Origin: Sphaeroforma sirkka
Lineage: Eukaryota; Opisthokonta; Ichthyosporea; Ichthyophonida
DNA: 44,902 bases
Reading direction: 5' to 3'
Assembly (NCBI GenBank): GCA_001586965.3
Contig: LUCW03001818.1
Location: 1 to 44,902, forward strand
Shown here piece by piece: positions 1-10,958 of this stretch (positions are counted from its first letter, which is position 1; each line of letters opens with the position of its first letter). The notes below the pieces were generated by a model. It was not told where the DNA came from, did not search any database, and saw nothing but the letters and a program-made list of their open reading frames with translations. The position numbers were made by a program, and so were the translations under genes.

Positions 1-3000
1 CGAAGCACACATAAGAAATGACAGATATATACATCGCCAGTATGCTTGGATCGCGGGAGTTTAACCAAATCGACTATGACTCGGCGCATCGGTTGGTCTT
101 CTGTCACACTTTTTTAGGGGTGCCCAACCGTATCGCTTGATCTGGTTCTTTTCACAATCAGTACAGCGTCGGTATACTTCACGTATGGTTTCTTTCAGCG
201 CCGGGTGATCAAGCCCTGCACGAATAGCCATTTTATAAGTATGCTCATATGCTCGATGCGTTAAATTATGTATAATTTTTAACTCTACTTTCGAGCTCTC
301 TAAGTCAGTCAGATTCTGCGTAACGCTGGCTGGATGAACCATAGTCCTGTTGGAAAGGGCAACCTCAGTATCAGGAGGGTAGAGTCCTGAGATACATAAT
401 GACAACATTGGATTGTTGAAGTATCTTCTTCAGTTGTTTCGCAACTCCTGGCTGTTCTTTAAGCAGCGCTTTAAGTAGTTGAGTGCGAGCTTCAGGTTCT
501 CTTAGAGTTTTGAGTCTTTGATCCATGGCCTTAGCTAGTTCCATGTTTTTTACGATCTAATGCCGTTTCAATCGGCATTACCTCGACTGCAATCTTGTTG
601 GGTGCATGTGTTGTACGAGTCTTGAGCTTTTGTTCAAACTCTTTAGACTCCTCTAGTTTAGCTAAGAATTCGGTTGAGGGTTTCCACTTAGTGGTACCTG
701 CAGGACCGATGCGACAAACAATGGTGTGTTTCCAAGGCGTCTTCTTAATAGAATAGGATCCCTGATACAAGAACGTGTCGGTTTCACGGTCGACATAAAT
801 AGGTTCGTCTTGAATCATATTAATTAAATCACGTATCCATGGGTCGGAGTTACGTAAGGGACAACACAGCGTAATGGTAGATTTAGTAATATTAACATAA
901 TTTAACAACTGTGCGATAAGTTGACAAGGTGGGTTAGCCACGCATTTATGCTTTGATAAGTCAAGCTGAAATGCATCACCTTTAGGATGAGTCAACGACC
1001 TATATTCAGAAACCTGTTTGTTATGTTCTGCGGCAAACATATCAACAGTAAATGGACCCCATCGTGATTGAGCGAGGTTAAACCATTTCTTATTTAGCAT
1101 CCAATCGGTTGCTAATAACTCTTTGACTGTTTTCTGGTAGTCGGGCACAAGTCGAGAGAGCATGTCAGGAAGATGGTTATGTATTCCTGGAATGTGTGTT
1201 ATATTAAAGGCGAACTTGGCAATAATGTCATGCCAGCGGCTCACCAACTGTGAATCAGGGTTCATATCTTTTAAGTATGTTAAAGACTTTTGATCACAGG
1301 CGACAGTAAAGTAACTTCCATAAAGGTAGTCTTTAAACTGTCTTAGCGCAGTAACTATAGCAAGGAGCTCTTGTTTAACGGTAGGTAATTCCGTTGACTC
1401 TTATTATAACTCTTGCTAAAGAATTGTATGTAGCGCGGTTTACCATTTATCGTTTGGTAAAGCACTCCACCTACCGCTCGATCTGAAGCGTCGGTTGCTA
1501 CTTGGAACGGGACACCATCCACAGGGTACTGCATGATGGGTGCGTCCATTACTTTACTTTTGACTAGTTTAAATGAATCATCACATTCTTTAGTCAAAGC
1601 TTTCCCAAGGTCCTTTGTGCAGCCGTAGGTGACTGAAAGGCTTTAAGTAATGAGAAAGATGCGGTACCGAATCCGAGAAGAAGTTAACAAACCCACACAC
1701 AGAGTTCACATCTCTTCCAGTAATTGGTGTTGATAAATCCAACAGAAACTGTTTCTTGCCAGGATCAATTTCTACCCCTGCTGCAGATACTTTGTAGCCA
1801 AGTAAGTGTATAGTATCTTTAGCAAAAGAACACTTGTCTTCGTTAATCTTAAGTTTAGCATGATTAAGTCGCTTTAAGACTTCTTTAACGAGTTCAGCAT
1901 GTTCATGTGCTGTCTTTGTAAAGATAACTATATCATCTAAATAGACTGATACGTTATACGACAGGTCCGCAAATAGTTCCATCATAACTTGTTGGAAGAA
2001 AGAAGGTAACATGTGTAAGCCTTCAGGTGCACCTTTAAACTGGTACTTCTTACCTTGCCAAGTAAAGGAAAAGTATTTCCTATGAGGCTCATATATCTGT
2101 AGTTGATGGAATGCAGCTTTTAAGTCTATCTTGGAAAAGATAGTCGCACCCTCCATTTTGCGTAGTAGCTCTCGCTTATCTTAGGTAAGGGAAAACTATG
2201 TTGCGGAATTAGTTTGTTGATTGGCGACAGGTCTAGTACTACTCTTGTTTTTTTACTAAACGTTCCATCAGATTTATATTGATCGACCGCTAAGAGAGCT
2301 AAGTTAACTGGGGTTGCATCATAATTGATTTCAATTAGACCCTGTTTTAACCAATCTTCGATTTGGGTTTTGACAACGTCTTTGTGTCTCCAACTCACGT
2401 AGTTATGTGAAGGACACTTTAACTTAGAAGTCGACGTTTGTCAAGTCAAGTCTAACGTACCCATTAGAGAACTTAAACATACACCAGTCAGTTATTGCAA
2501 TCTTCCTGTTTTGTATAATTAAGTCCATAATTATATCGGTGAAGTGCGGAATCATATCCTTTGCTTCACCTTCCGGAGGTTTAGGTATCTTTAACATATT
2601 ATCATCTGACTGATCTTTATTCGGGTCTAGCCCATTAGGCAGACCAGTGAGTGTTATACCTAAACTGAGAAGATCAGTCATACCTATAATTAAATCGTAT
2701 TTCTGAGACATGTCAGTAACGATTAGGTGAGTCTTCACTTCTCTTCTATCTGACAGCATTATGTGCATAGTCAATGGCTTGTTCGCAAGTAGTAACTTTG
2801 CCATTTCCCAAGATTAAATCAGTTGTTTCGTTATGGACAGCCATATCTGTAGCGTAGGCTACTCGGCATGAGATAGCAGAGACTTCAGCCCCTGGATCAA
2901 AAAATAGTGCCATAACTTTTTCTCCATTTACGAAACCTGTTTGAAAGATACGTTCATCACCTTTGGTATAGATTTTATTGAACATTTTCTCATAATCTTG

Positions 3001-3015
3001 CTCTAGTGCGCACAT
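1..3015 (-). pseudogene. pol: pol of the left copy: protease, RT, RNase H, methylase-like domain, integrase start (broken)
   Basis: Segments in order on the minus strand: retropepsin-like protease around 2930-2690 (FDPGAEVSAIS, then DLIIGMTDLL), then RT with motif A KIDLKAAFHQL near 2130 and YLDDIVIF near 1940. RNase H follows (VATDASDRAVGG near 1490), then a Dam-like domain at 1130-850 (WGPFTVDMFAAEHN and ANPPCQL), then integrase with its HHCC zinc finger at 300-150. Frames are interrupted near 2420, 2170, 1600, 1385, 950 and 400. Where this copy is broken at the RT start the right copy is broken one nucleotide away, so the lesions are independent. The integrase core lies mostly left of the window. 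Confidence 0.85.
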
Positions 3016-3024
3016 ATGGTACTG

Positions 3025-5061
3025 TCAGTGCTTAACTTGGACGTCTGGTAAGTCCTTGCAATCCTCTTTGTGCCAACCGTTAGTACCCTTGCAAGTAGCA
3101 CACTCTTTCATATAGTGTCCAAAATCTGGCTTGCCTGGTGCACACTTAACAGGGTCGTGTCTACCATTCCACTTGCCATTACGTTTTGTGAGGTTGTAAC
3201 CACACTTCTTGCAAGGCGCTCTCACCTTCTTATCACCTTTCGGTTCGGTAGAAGTAGAGCCAGTACCCCCTCCAGTAGTAGTGCGAGGTTTCTTAGTACT
3301 ACGCGCAGTATTAGTCTCTACTGCGTTTCGCTTAGTGGGCTGGGTGTAGCTCGTGGTACTAAGTACTCTAGTAGAGGAATTGGTATGCTTGTGTACTATC
3401 TTCTCAAAGACAGACCAAGGCATAGATCGCAAATCACCATAGGCGATGATGTCATCATTGACTTTCTTAAAGAGGTTAGCTCCCAGAGTCTCCATCATCT
3501 GACAAATTAATAAATATTCGCCAGTATAGGTACGACCACCCATCCGAGTATTCATATGTGTCATATGAGCTAGAGCACCTCGAATAGTGGTATCGTTCGC
3601 AAAGAACTTGCGAGACTCTAGAAGTTCACGGTCACGTGCATCTTCAAAAAAAGGTGTTAAGTATATTATCACGCAACTGGTGCCAGGGTAGGGCTTTCCA
3701 GTTGGGCTCATGAGCCTTCAAGATAGTTCGCCATTCACCTGGCTCACAGAAATGAATAAAGGCATTCATCATCTGCTTATCCCTAAGGCTGGCAGACTCC
3801 TTAAGTTGGTCGAAGGCCTTCAGTGTCTCCACTGTACTCTCATTAGTAGAGAAATCGACCTCAGCCTGCGCGTTACCTAGCTGCTTTATAAAGCTTGGTT
3901 CTAAGTGTTCACGAGGCTCATGCTCAGTGCTACGGGCTGCTAGTGCCAAGATGGTGTCTATTTCCTTTCTCTTGTTATCGATTAGATAGCGAATGTTATC
4001 CGCTTTCCTATCGTCAAGGTCAGAGTCATTCAATAGACGGTCCTCAAGGACTTGCATACCAGAGCGTAATAGCCTGAGACGAGTATGTCTGGTTCTCACT
4101 TCCTCATCCTCAGGATTAGAGCGGGAACACTCTAACGAGGTACTGGTGTAGCGATTGCCAAAATCGTGATTACCAGGGTTAGTTGGCAAATGAGGGTCGA
4201 TATTACGAGGATGGTAAGCCTCATCGAGTTCCATACGATCATATCCTCTGACAGGGTTAGGTTTGTCAAGAGGATGGTCGATGGTAGCATCAGAGCTATA
4301 GAGATTAAATTTTGAAATATTATCTCTCTCGCCAGTGGTAACTGGCTTAGTGGTAAACATACTGGCTGGTAAACCAGTAGGTCTCGGGTTCGAAACCCGG
4401 CCCGAATTTTTTTTCTTCTTCGGTATAGGAAGAATATCAGCCAAGTGGGACACGATAGAGGGTCCACAACTGCTGCTGCCGCTAGCTCCTTCAAGAGCGC
4501 TTCAGTGCGGTTCAATTGGCGTCGAGATTGAGAGGATCCAGCCACTCGTTGTCGAGTTATGGCGTCCTCAGCTTCGGCCCCAAGATTTGAGCTGAATGGA
4601 ATGGCTTCTCCATCGATGGCGAAACCGAAATTTTCGGACAGGTCCAATACTTCCTTTTCACTCCGGATTTGTGCTGGAGTGTCCTTTAGATGTGGAGTTA
4701 TAATGCCCCGACATTCGTATCCACGAATTTTCCAGCCTTTCGACGTTTATCCCCAATATTTGACGGCACGTGGTCATTGGGGGGGCAAGCTGGGGTCCTG
4801 AGCTTCACTCCTAGGTGATACACGGACGCTGGCGAGCCTTTCCGCGGTAGTAGATACCTCTTCTTCCAAGGCTTTAGGATCCGACGAGTCATCCTCAGAA
4901 TAATCCTCTGTACCAACCTCAGAATTTGCTTCCCCAACAGTATCCTCGGCAGGCTCAACTCCAGACAGGCTAGGTGTTTCCACAGGGACCTCAGGAACCT
5001 CGGCAGGCTTAGCAGGCTTAGAGCTAGCGGCTCCCTTGCCTTTAGAAGTACCCTTAGCCAT
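3025..5061 (-). pseudogene. gag: gag of the left Ty3/gypsy-like copy (frameshifted)
   Basis: The ATG at 5061 opens a Lys/Ala/Pro-rich N-terminus followed by an acidic stretch, as in the intact 677-codon gag of the right copy (39457-41490). Reading frames break near 4780 and 4707 and again near 4410 and 3650, so no full-length protein is possible. The C-terminal part (3711-3025) is open and retains two zinc-knuckle-like clusters, CKKC...H....C and CATC...H...C, consistent with nucleic-acid binding by a capsid protein. It ends with TGA at 3027-3025. The next ATG, at 3015, is in the same frame. An antisense tRNA-like unit lies at 4331-4414. Confidence 0.85.
4331..4414 (+). pseudogene. tRNA-Thr-like sequence with A box, B box and T-run, antisense inside gag
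   Basis: Plus-strand TGGCTTAGTGG (4343-4353) matches the Pol III A box, and GGTTCGAAACC (4387-4397) matches the B box. A T8 run (4407-4414) follows, as a Pol III terminator would. The T arm pairs (TCGGG/CCCGG). An anticodon-arm-like ACTGG/CCAGT stem encloses CTGGTAAA, resembling tRNA-Thr with one base lost from the stem. The acceptor stem does not pair, so this is not a functional tRNA. The same unit occurs at 7600-7680 and 40760-40842. Confidence 0.6.
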
Positions 5062-5141
5062 AGTATTTGCTGGATAGTAAATCGATGTCAGACAGTCTAG
5101 AAGCAGTACACTACTGTAACTACTATTTAACTGAAAAAATA

Positions 5142-5738
5142 TGTAAACTTCGATGGAAATTACTAGGTTTCAAACTATATTAAACTAAAATACAATTTAG
5201 TCAGTTAGGATTTAGCAGTGGTAGCTTGTGTAAGAATGATCGGGACTGCCTCTTGTTAAGAGCCTAAATATCCTCGATCACACAGGGCGTACCTCTAGCT
5301 GTTCTTTATTGAATAATTTTCACTAGAAGTACTAAATGTTCATGACCACTTGCCTAATTTGTAAATAGACATAATAACGTAAGTCACGTTAATACATTAG
5401 CTGATATAAATAAAGTTCCATCTGAAGAAAAGTTAAAAAAAAAGAAAAGACTTATTGGATTTTGGAGATTGGCGGGAGGACCAAAATCAATAAGTAGTAG
5501 TTCGGAGATTATAAAATTTAGTTTATAATATCCTACATCTACTAATGTCTCAAATAGGTCCAAGTAGATGAGTCATACCAAATACTCAGGCTATTGGAGC
5601 CATCAAAGTGAATTTAGAACACTTTGGAAATATTGGAAAAAAAAGAGCTTGTACTAATTATTTAAAATACAAATAAAACCAATGTATTATCTCAATTGAT
5701 CTTGATATTTTAGACTGACCGGAGGCCGTATTTCTACA
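5142..5738 (-). repeat. LTR A, 5' LTR of the left element
   Basis: This 597-bp repeat reads TGTAGAAATACGG...GAAGTTTACA on the minus strand, with TG/CA ends. The borders are confirmed by two solo LTRs elsewhere that have target-site duplications (34305-34899 and 42678-43274). On the coding strand it contains AATAAAG, a likely polyadenylation signal. The sequence just inside it (TATTTTTTCAGTTA on the minus strand) does not start with the TGG expected of a tRNA primer-binding site. Confidence 0.92.
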
Positions 5739-5791
5739 TTATGAACAATTCATCTGTGTATTTGAAATAACGTAAAGAGCATGAAAAGCTA

Positions 5792-5792
<1 letters not shown>

Positions 5793-5835
<43 letters not shown>

Positions 5836-5841
5836 TGTATG

Positions 5842-5930
<89 letters not shown>
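5793..5930. repeat. (AT)n microsatellite at the junction between opposed retroelements
   Basis: There are about 138 bp of alternating AT, with one short ATGTATGT interruption near 5835-5847. It lies between the outward edge of LTR A and a plus-strand integrase tail, exactly where the second element's pol is cut off. It probably marks a rearrangement breakpoint. The Ile/Tyr-rich reading frames over it are artefacts. Confidence 0.95.
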
Positions 5931-5932
<2 letters not shown>

Positions 5933-5943
5933 TCATTTGATTC

Positions 5944-6388
5944 TGATATACCAGTTATGGAGTCACAAGTCAAAGATATAATTGACAAAACATCCGAAGA
6001 CGGTTACACTTACTACAAGACCCGTTTCATGGATGGGACAGTAGCTTGGCTAACCTCCGATGCATTTCGTGAATCTCGCGACTTTCTTCGTATCTTTAAT
6101 AAGAAATGGAACAAGCGTTTACATAAGAACACACGAGATAAACGAAAAGGGTTTCCTCAGGTGACTACAAACCCTGACGGATCTGAAATTCCCTATTTGC
6201 CACCTACTTCCTACGTGACTAAACTTTCTGATCTGCTTACCAACACTGCAGAAAATTGTTCAAACTTACTTACTAATGAAGAACAGCCTTTGGCTATTAC
6301 CTTACCAAATAATAAACGTAAGGCGCCTACATCGGAAATGGTTACTGGACCAAATACTAAACGACATAGAGTACAACATGAGTCTTGA
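5944..6388 (+). pseudogene. Chromodomain-like C-terminal tail of a Ty3/gypsy integrase (5' truncated)
   Basis: An open frame of about 148 codons runs out of the (AT)n tract and ends with TGA at 6386-6388. Residues from [11 protein letters not shown] to FNKKWNK have the aromatic and acidic spacing of a chromodomain (VKDIID..., [10 protein letters not shown], then an acidic/aromatic helix with FLRIFNKKW). A Lys/Arg/Pro/Thr-rich tail follows. A full LTR in the same orientation starts 130 bp downstream, as expected for the end of pol before a 3' LTR. This module is absent from the right copy, whose integrase is cut at 35776. The family is therefore probably chromovirus-like; the chromodomain assignment is by pattern only. 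Confidence 0.55.
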
Positions 6389-6517
6389 ACTCGTACATAT
6401 AGGCACATATACTTACTCGATAAGTCATGACCGAAACCGTTTTTACTTTGGTTTTCGCTTTACCAACTAGATCGTATCTTAACGTACGTTCGTAGTTCTA
6501 AAAGCTACTGGGGGCTA

Positions 6518-7113
6518 TGTAGATATACGGCCTCCGGTCAGTCTAAAATATCAAGATCAATTGAGATAATACATTGGTTTTATTTGTATTTTAAATAATT
6601 TAGTACAAGCTCTTTTTCCAATATTTCCAAAGTGTTCTAAATTCACTTTGATGGCTCCAATAGCCTGAGTATTTGGTATGACTCATCTACTTGGACCTAT
6701 TTGAGAGACATTAGTAGATGTAGGATATTATAAACTAAATTTTATAATCTCCGAACTACTACTTATAGATTTTGGTCCTCCCGCCAATCTCCAAAATCCA
6801 ATAAGTCTTTTTCTTTTTTTAACTTTTCTTCAGATGGAACTTTATTTATATCAGCTAATGTATTGACGTGACTTACGTTATTATGTCTATTTACAAATTA
6901 GGCAAGTGGTCATGACCACTTAGTACTTCTAGTGAAAATTATTCAATAAAGAACAGCTAGAGGTACGCCCTGTGTGATCGAGGATATTTAGGCTCTTAAC
7001 AAGAGGCAGTCCCGATCATTCTTACACAAGCTACCACTGCTAAATCCTAACTGACTAAATTGTATTTTAGTTTAATATAGTTTGAAACCTAGTAATTTCC
7101 ATCGAAGTTTACA
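6518..7113 (+). repeat. LTR B, full-length, plus orientation
   Basis: TGTAGATATACGG...GAAGTTTACA, 596 bp, the same family as LTR A but inverted relative to it. It is the expected 3' LTR of the truncated element whose integrase tail is at 5944-6388. A GGGGG-containing tract (6509-6514) just before it may be a weak polypurine tract. Instead of genomic flank it is followed directly by an inverted gag fragment. Confidence 0.9.
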
Positions 7114-7114
7114 C

Positions 7115-7810
7115 GTAGAGAAATCGACCTCAGCCTGCGCGTTACCTAGCTGCTTTATAAAGCTTGGTTCTAAGTGTTCACGAGGCTCATGCTCAGTGCT
7201 ACGGGCTGCTAGTGCCAAGATGGTGTCTATTTCCTTTCTCTTGTTATCGATTAGATAGCGAATGTTATCCGCTTTCCTATCGTCAAGGTCAGAGTCATTC
7301 AATAGACGGTCCTCAAGGACTTGCATACCAGAGCTTAATAGCCTGAGACGAGTATGTCTGGTTCTCACTTCCTCATCCTCAGGATTAGAGCGGGAACTCT
7401 CTAACGAGGTACTGGTGTAGCGATCGCCAAAATCGTGATTACCAGGGTTAGTTGGCAAATGAGGGTCGATATTACGAGGATGGTAAGCCTCATCGAGTTC
7501 CATACGATCATATCCTCTGACAGGGTTAGATTTGTCAAGAGGATGGTCAATGGTAGCATCAGAGCTATAGAGATTAAATTTTGAAATATTTTTCTCTCGC
7601 CAGTGGTAACTGGCTTAGTAGTAAACATACTGGCTGGTAAACCAGTAGGTCTCGGGTTCGAAACTGGGCCTGAAATTTTTCTTCTTCTTCGGTATAGGAA
7701 GAACATCAGCCAAGTGGGACACGATAGAGGGGTCCACAACTGCTGCTGCCGCTAGCTCCTTCAAGAGCGCTTCAGTGCGGTTCAATTGGCGTCGAGATTG
7801 AGAGGATCCA
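7115..7810 (-). pseudogene. Inverted gag fragment between two plus-oriented LTRs
   Basis: About 696 bp equivalent to 40276-40972 of the right copy, that is the central gag including the tRNA-like unit (A box 7611-7621 with one change, B-box core 7656-7664, T run 7676-7680). The gag sense is minus, opposite to both flanking LTRs. The segment 7503-7115 is an open gag frame; the upstream part is shifted. The arrangement could be a rearranged relic or a small non-autonomous derivative. Confidence 0.85.
7600..7680 (+). pseudogene. tRNA-Thr-like unit, third copy
   Basis: Same unit as at 4331-4414 and 40760-40842. The A box is slightly degenerate (TGGCTTAGTAG). The B-box core GTTCGAAAC is intact at 7656-7664, although the T-stem has lost a pair (CCC to CTG). 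A T5 run follows. Here it points in the same direction as the flanking LTRs. Confidence 0.5.
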
Positions 7811-7811
7811 C

Positions 7812-7966
7812 ACGGCCTACGGTCAGTCTAAAATATCAAGATCAATTGAGATAATACATTGGTTTTTTTATTTGTATTTTAAATAATTTAATACAAGCTC
7901 TTTTTCCAATATTTCCAAAGTGTTCTAAATTCACTTTGATGGCTCCAATAACCTAAGTATTTGGTA
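7812..7966 (+). repeat. LTR C, truncated to its first ~155 bp
   Basis: Starts at ACGGCCT (about 8 bp of the LTR start missing) and matches the LTR until TATTTGGTA, then turns into unrelated sequence. It forms the right border of the LTR-inverted gag-LTR composite. Confidence 0.85.
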
Positions 7967-8361
<395 letters not shown>

Positions 8362-8922
8362 TTTTACAACCTTTATGCAGCTTCTAACTGAACATCAAAG
8401 CTTTTCAGTGACCGTGAATCTATTTTTGGAATGTATGTGCTCAACCTGAAAATATACTAAATTTAACTGGATAGATAAGCGTGTATGCACAGAGTACGTT
8501 ACTATGCTCAAGAGGGCGTCTACGAGACAGTCAATGGCGTCTTGTAGGCGAGCAAAGTGGTTACTGACGTGTATATATAGACAGGAAGGTTGTATTTTAA
8601 AAAGATAGTAATCCTGTTATTTCGCTTCCGAAATCGTCAGCCAAAAAAAAGTAAATCATGCAATTGACAATCAGATGCTCTTGCACGCGAATACGTTCCG
8701 CTTTACGGAATAGAGGAAACCTGTATGGTTGCTATCTTGGGAAAACAATGAGGGAAGATGCTAATGCACATTTTGGTCATTTAATGCGAAGAGTAAGTAG
8801 TAGCGTTGCTACAGAAGTAGTTCACAAGACGTTATCTATTTGTCTGTTACGTTTACAATAAAAATTAACTGATGGATATGAATTGGAGTATTATGTATTA
8901 TATGTTGTAGTAGATTAGGTAA

Positions 8923-9285
8923 ATGACTAAACCAACCAATCTAGTTTGTATTCCTAAAAAGGATCAAAAAGGACAGCTTGTTTTCTCTCAACTCCGCGCT
9001 ACCAATGGCCTTTCGATTACCAGTGAGAGAATAAATATCCAAGGAAATGTGAAGAAATCTCGATGCTTCAGTGTAATATGTTCACAACACAGAGCGACCA
9101 TTTCGGATATAGGATTAGCCGATCATGAGATACATGTGACAAAAAACACTGGTCACCCTAAGGTACAGACTACTGACTGGTACCAGAATAAGGCTGAAGT
9201 TATTGATCTCGACTCCACTTTTATTGACCCTGAGAACCCACCTGTGCACATAGACGACAGAGTAGATACCAGCTGGCTAGGTTAA
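8923..9285 (+). CDS. Hypothetical protein, 120 codons
   Basis: An uninterrupted frame from ATG at 8923, preceded in frame by several stops (TAG TAG, TAA), to TAA at 9285. The composition is balanced, ending in an acidic tail with IDLDSTFIDPENP and HIDDRVDTSWLG. It looks more like a real coding sequence than the Ser/Phe-rich frames on the opposite strand. I do not recognise a domain. No transmembrane segment or signal peptide is apparent. It may be an intronless gene or one exon of a larger one. Confidence 0.35.
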   Translation: MTKPTNLVCIPKKDQKGQLVFSQLRATNGLSITSERINIQGNVKKSRCFSVICSQHRATISDIGLADHEIHVTKNTGHPKVQTTDWYQNKAEVIDLDSTFIDPENPPVHIDDRVDTSWLG

Positions 9286-9712
9286 GCTGAATAAAACTAT
9301 CAACCTCGTTTATCGGTGTTTACATGAGTATAGTATTAGTTTTCCATCCACGATCTTTAAACTTGTTCGACTTGATCTTTTCCTCCATATGCATATACGA
9401 ACAGAAGATTCACCTTGGCCGAGCACGGTGGCAGACTTAGCACCTTTCTGTCTCTGTACGAGAATGGATTGGATTGTGTGCGCACATGCGCACATGCGCA
9501 CATAGTAAACTCCGACTTAATATAATCATGTACTCGCTCAATAAAAGGTTGATTGGGATTGACTTTAACACTCTTAGATTACTTAATCCAGTTATTTGTA
9601 CCGTCGGTCGATCCGATGGAGCATATATCTACTAGTGTTTTGAGAACTGCACGCACGTGTACACAGTTCACATGGTTGTGACACGAGCTAAAGGTTTCGA
9701 GTACCGACGCCG
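9286..9712. other. Intergenic; GCGCACAT tandem motif
   Basis: Holds a short GCGCACAT tandem repeat at about 9478-9503. On the minus strand a short open stretch near 9475-9410 (ILVQRQKGAKSATVLGQ) ends at a GTGAAT donor-like site. I cannot call a gene. Confidence 0.3.
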
Positions 9713-9868
9713 TCAATCCGACTGGAAAGCAGAATTTTTTTCCTCAACTGAGAGTATGACTGGGTCCTCATTGCCTTCATCCGTATTTGTTAGTAGTATA
9801 CATACAACATCAAATTTTCCTTTTCGTATAGACCTAGAATCCTGGACCTTAACATACAAGAGCCTCAT
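9713..9868 (-). CDS. Small open frame, possible terminal exon (51 codons)
   Basis: ATG at 9868 to TGA at 9713. The protein is charged and varied (SIRKGKFDVVCILLTNTDEG, then EDPVILSVEEKNSAFQSD). The opposite strand carries the Ser/Phe-rich shadow typical of antisense to acidic coding sequence. It may be a last exon with an acceptor at GTTAAG near 9850. Function unknown. Confidence 0.25.
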   Translation of the reverse strand: MRLLYVKVQDSRSIRKGKFDVVCILLTNTDEGNEDPVILSVEEKNSAFQSD

Positions 9869-9927
9869 TCACTTCTTATCTTCGTCTACACAATCTCTGT
9901 ACGCGTGAGTCAGCGTAACACCTCGTT

Positions 9928-10249
9928 GAAGTACTAAGTGTTCACGACCACATGCCTAATTTGTAGATAGACATAATAACGTATGTCAAGTTAATACATT
10001 GGCTAATATAAATAAAATTCTATCTGAAGTATTGGATTTTGGAGATGGACGGGAAGACCAAAACCTGTAAGTAATAGTTCAGAGATTATAAAATTTAGTT
10101 TATAATATCCTACATCTACTATCGTCTCAAATAGGTCCAATTAAATGAGTCATACCAAATAGTCAGGCTATTGGAGGCATCAAAGTGAATTTAGAACACT
10201 TTGGAAATATTGGGAAAAGAATTTGTATTAAATTATTATAAATACAATT
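9928..10249 (-). repeat. LTR D, diverged internal fragment
   Basis: About 320 bp matching the central LTR (equivalent to 5331-5690) with many substitutions and a small deletion around 10025-10035. It is older than the other LTRs and has no recognisable ends. Confidence 0.85.
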
Positions 10250-10958
10250 AAATTCAAATCTACATTGTATACAAAAACGACCCGTGTCAACAGAAGTACG
10301 GCAAATAATATTGAATAAGAGAACATTCATGTCGCAAACACACTTTAAACTTACCAGCACCATTCCAATTTTAACAGTACCATCTACAATAGCACTCAAT
10401 CATTTAAACCTATTTACACAAAGGCTCAGCAAAAGTATTCGTATGTGCAATACTTTTACCCCTATATTATTGCTATCCGACACATATATTACGGGAATAC
10501 GGTCGCACCCTTCAAGATGTGACACTATAGTAGCTGGGTGCGCACTCAGGTATGAAAATTGAGGTTTCCAGGCGCAACAACCGTGTATCACCTTCACTGT
10601 GCCTAGAAGCCAATTATACACTTATCATGGAGTAATAGGTTATGCCTGTTCCTGCGTTAGCTGGCCGACAATACTGCGATATGGCTGATAGAATCCGGTA
10701 GATATGAGCATTTTTAGTTTGCGAGTATGTGTTAAAACTATATACGTTACATGAACATATGAAAATTTCAGTGATGGTTAGAAAAGCACAACATTTACAC
10801 GCAAATAAGCAGAACGCAGCACATAGTATTTACGACATAGACTAGGCGTAGATGGATTTGCTGCTTGAATGCTCACTTTAGTTCAGGTTACACTGAATGA
10901 GGGCAGAGGATCCGTAGTATGTTTTGTTATTCACTAACATTTTTGTTCGAACTACAAG
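10250..10958. other. Unique sequence, no gene called
   Basis: Reading frames on both strands (10284-10562 plus, 10400-10621 minus) lack recognisable domains. This stretch may contain 5' exons of the candidate plus-strand gene at 10959-11466. Confidence 0.3.

Larger units (their letters stand above)
1..5738 (-). mobile_element. Ty3/gypsy-like LTR retrotransposon, left copy, truncated by the window edge
   Basis: Read on the minus strand the order is LTR (5142-5738), gag, protease, reverse transcriptase, RNase H, methylase-like domain and the start of integrase, where the window ends. That is the Ty3/gypsy gene order. The copy is nearly colinear with 36430-42169 at high nucleotide identity but carries its own frameshifts, for example near 4707, 4780, 2170 and 1390. 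It is therefore a dead copy. The 3' LTR and the left target-site duplication lie outside the window. Confidence 0.9.
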
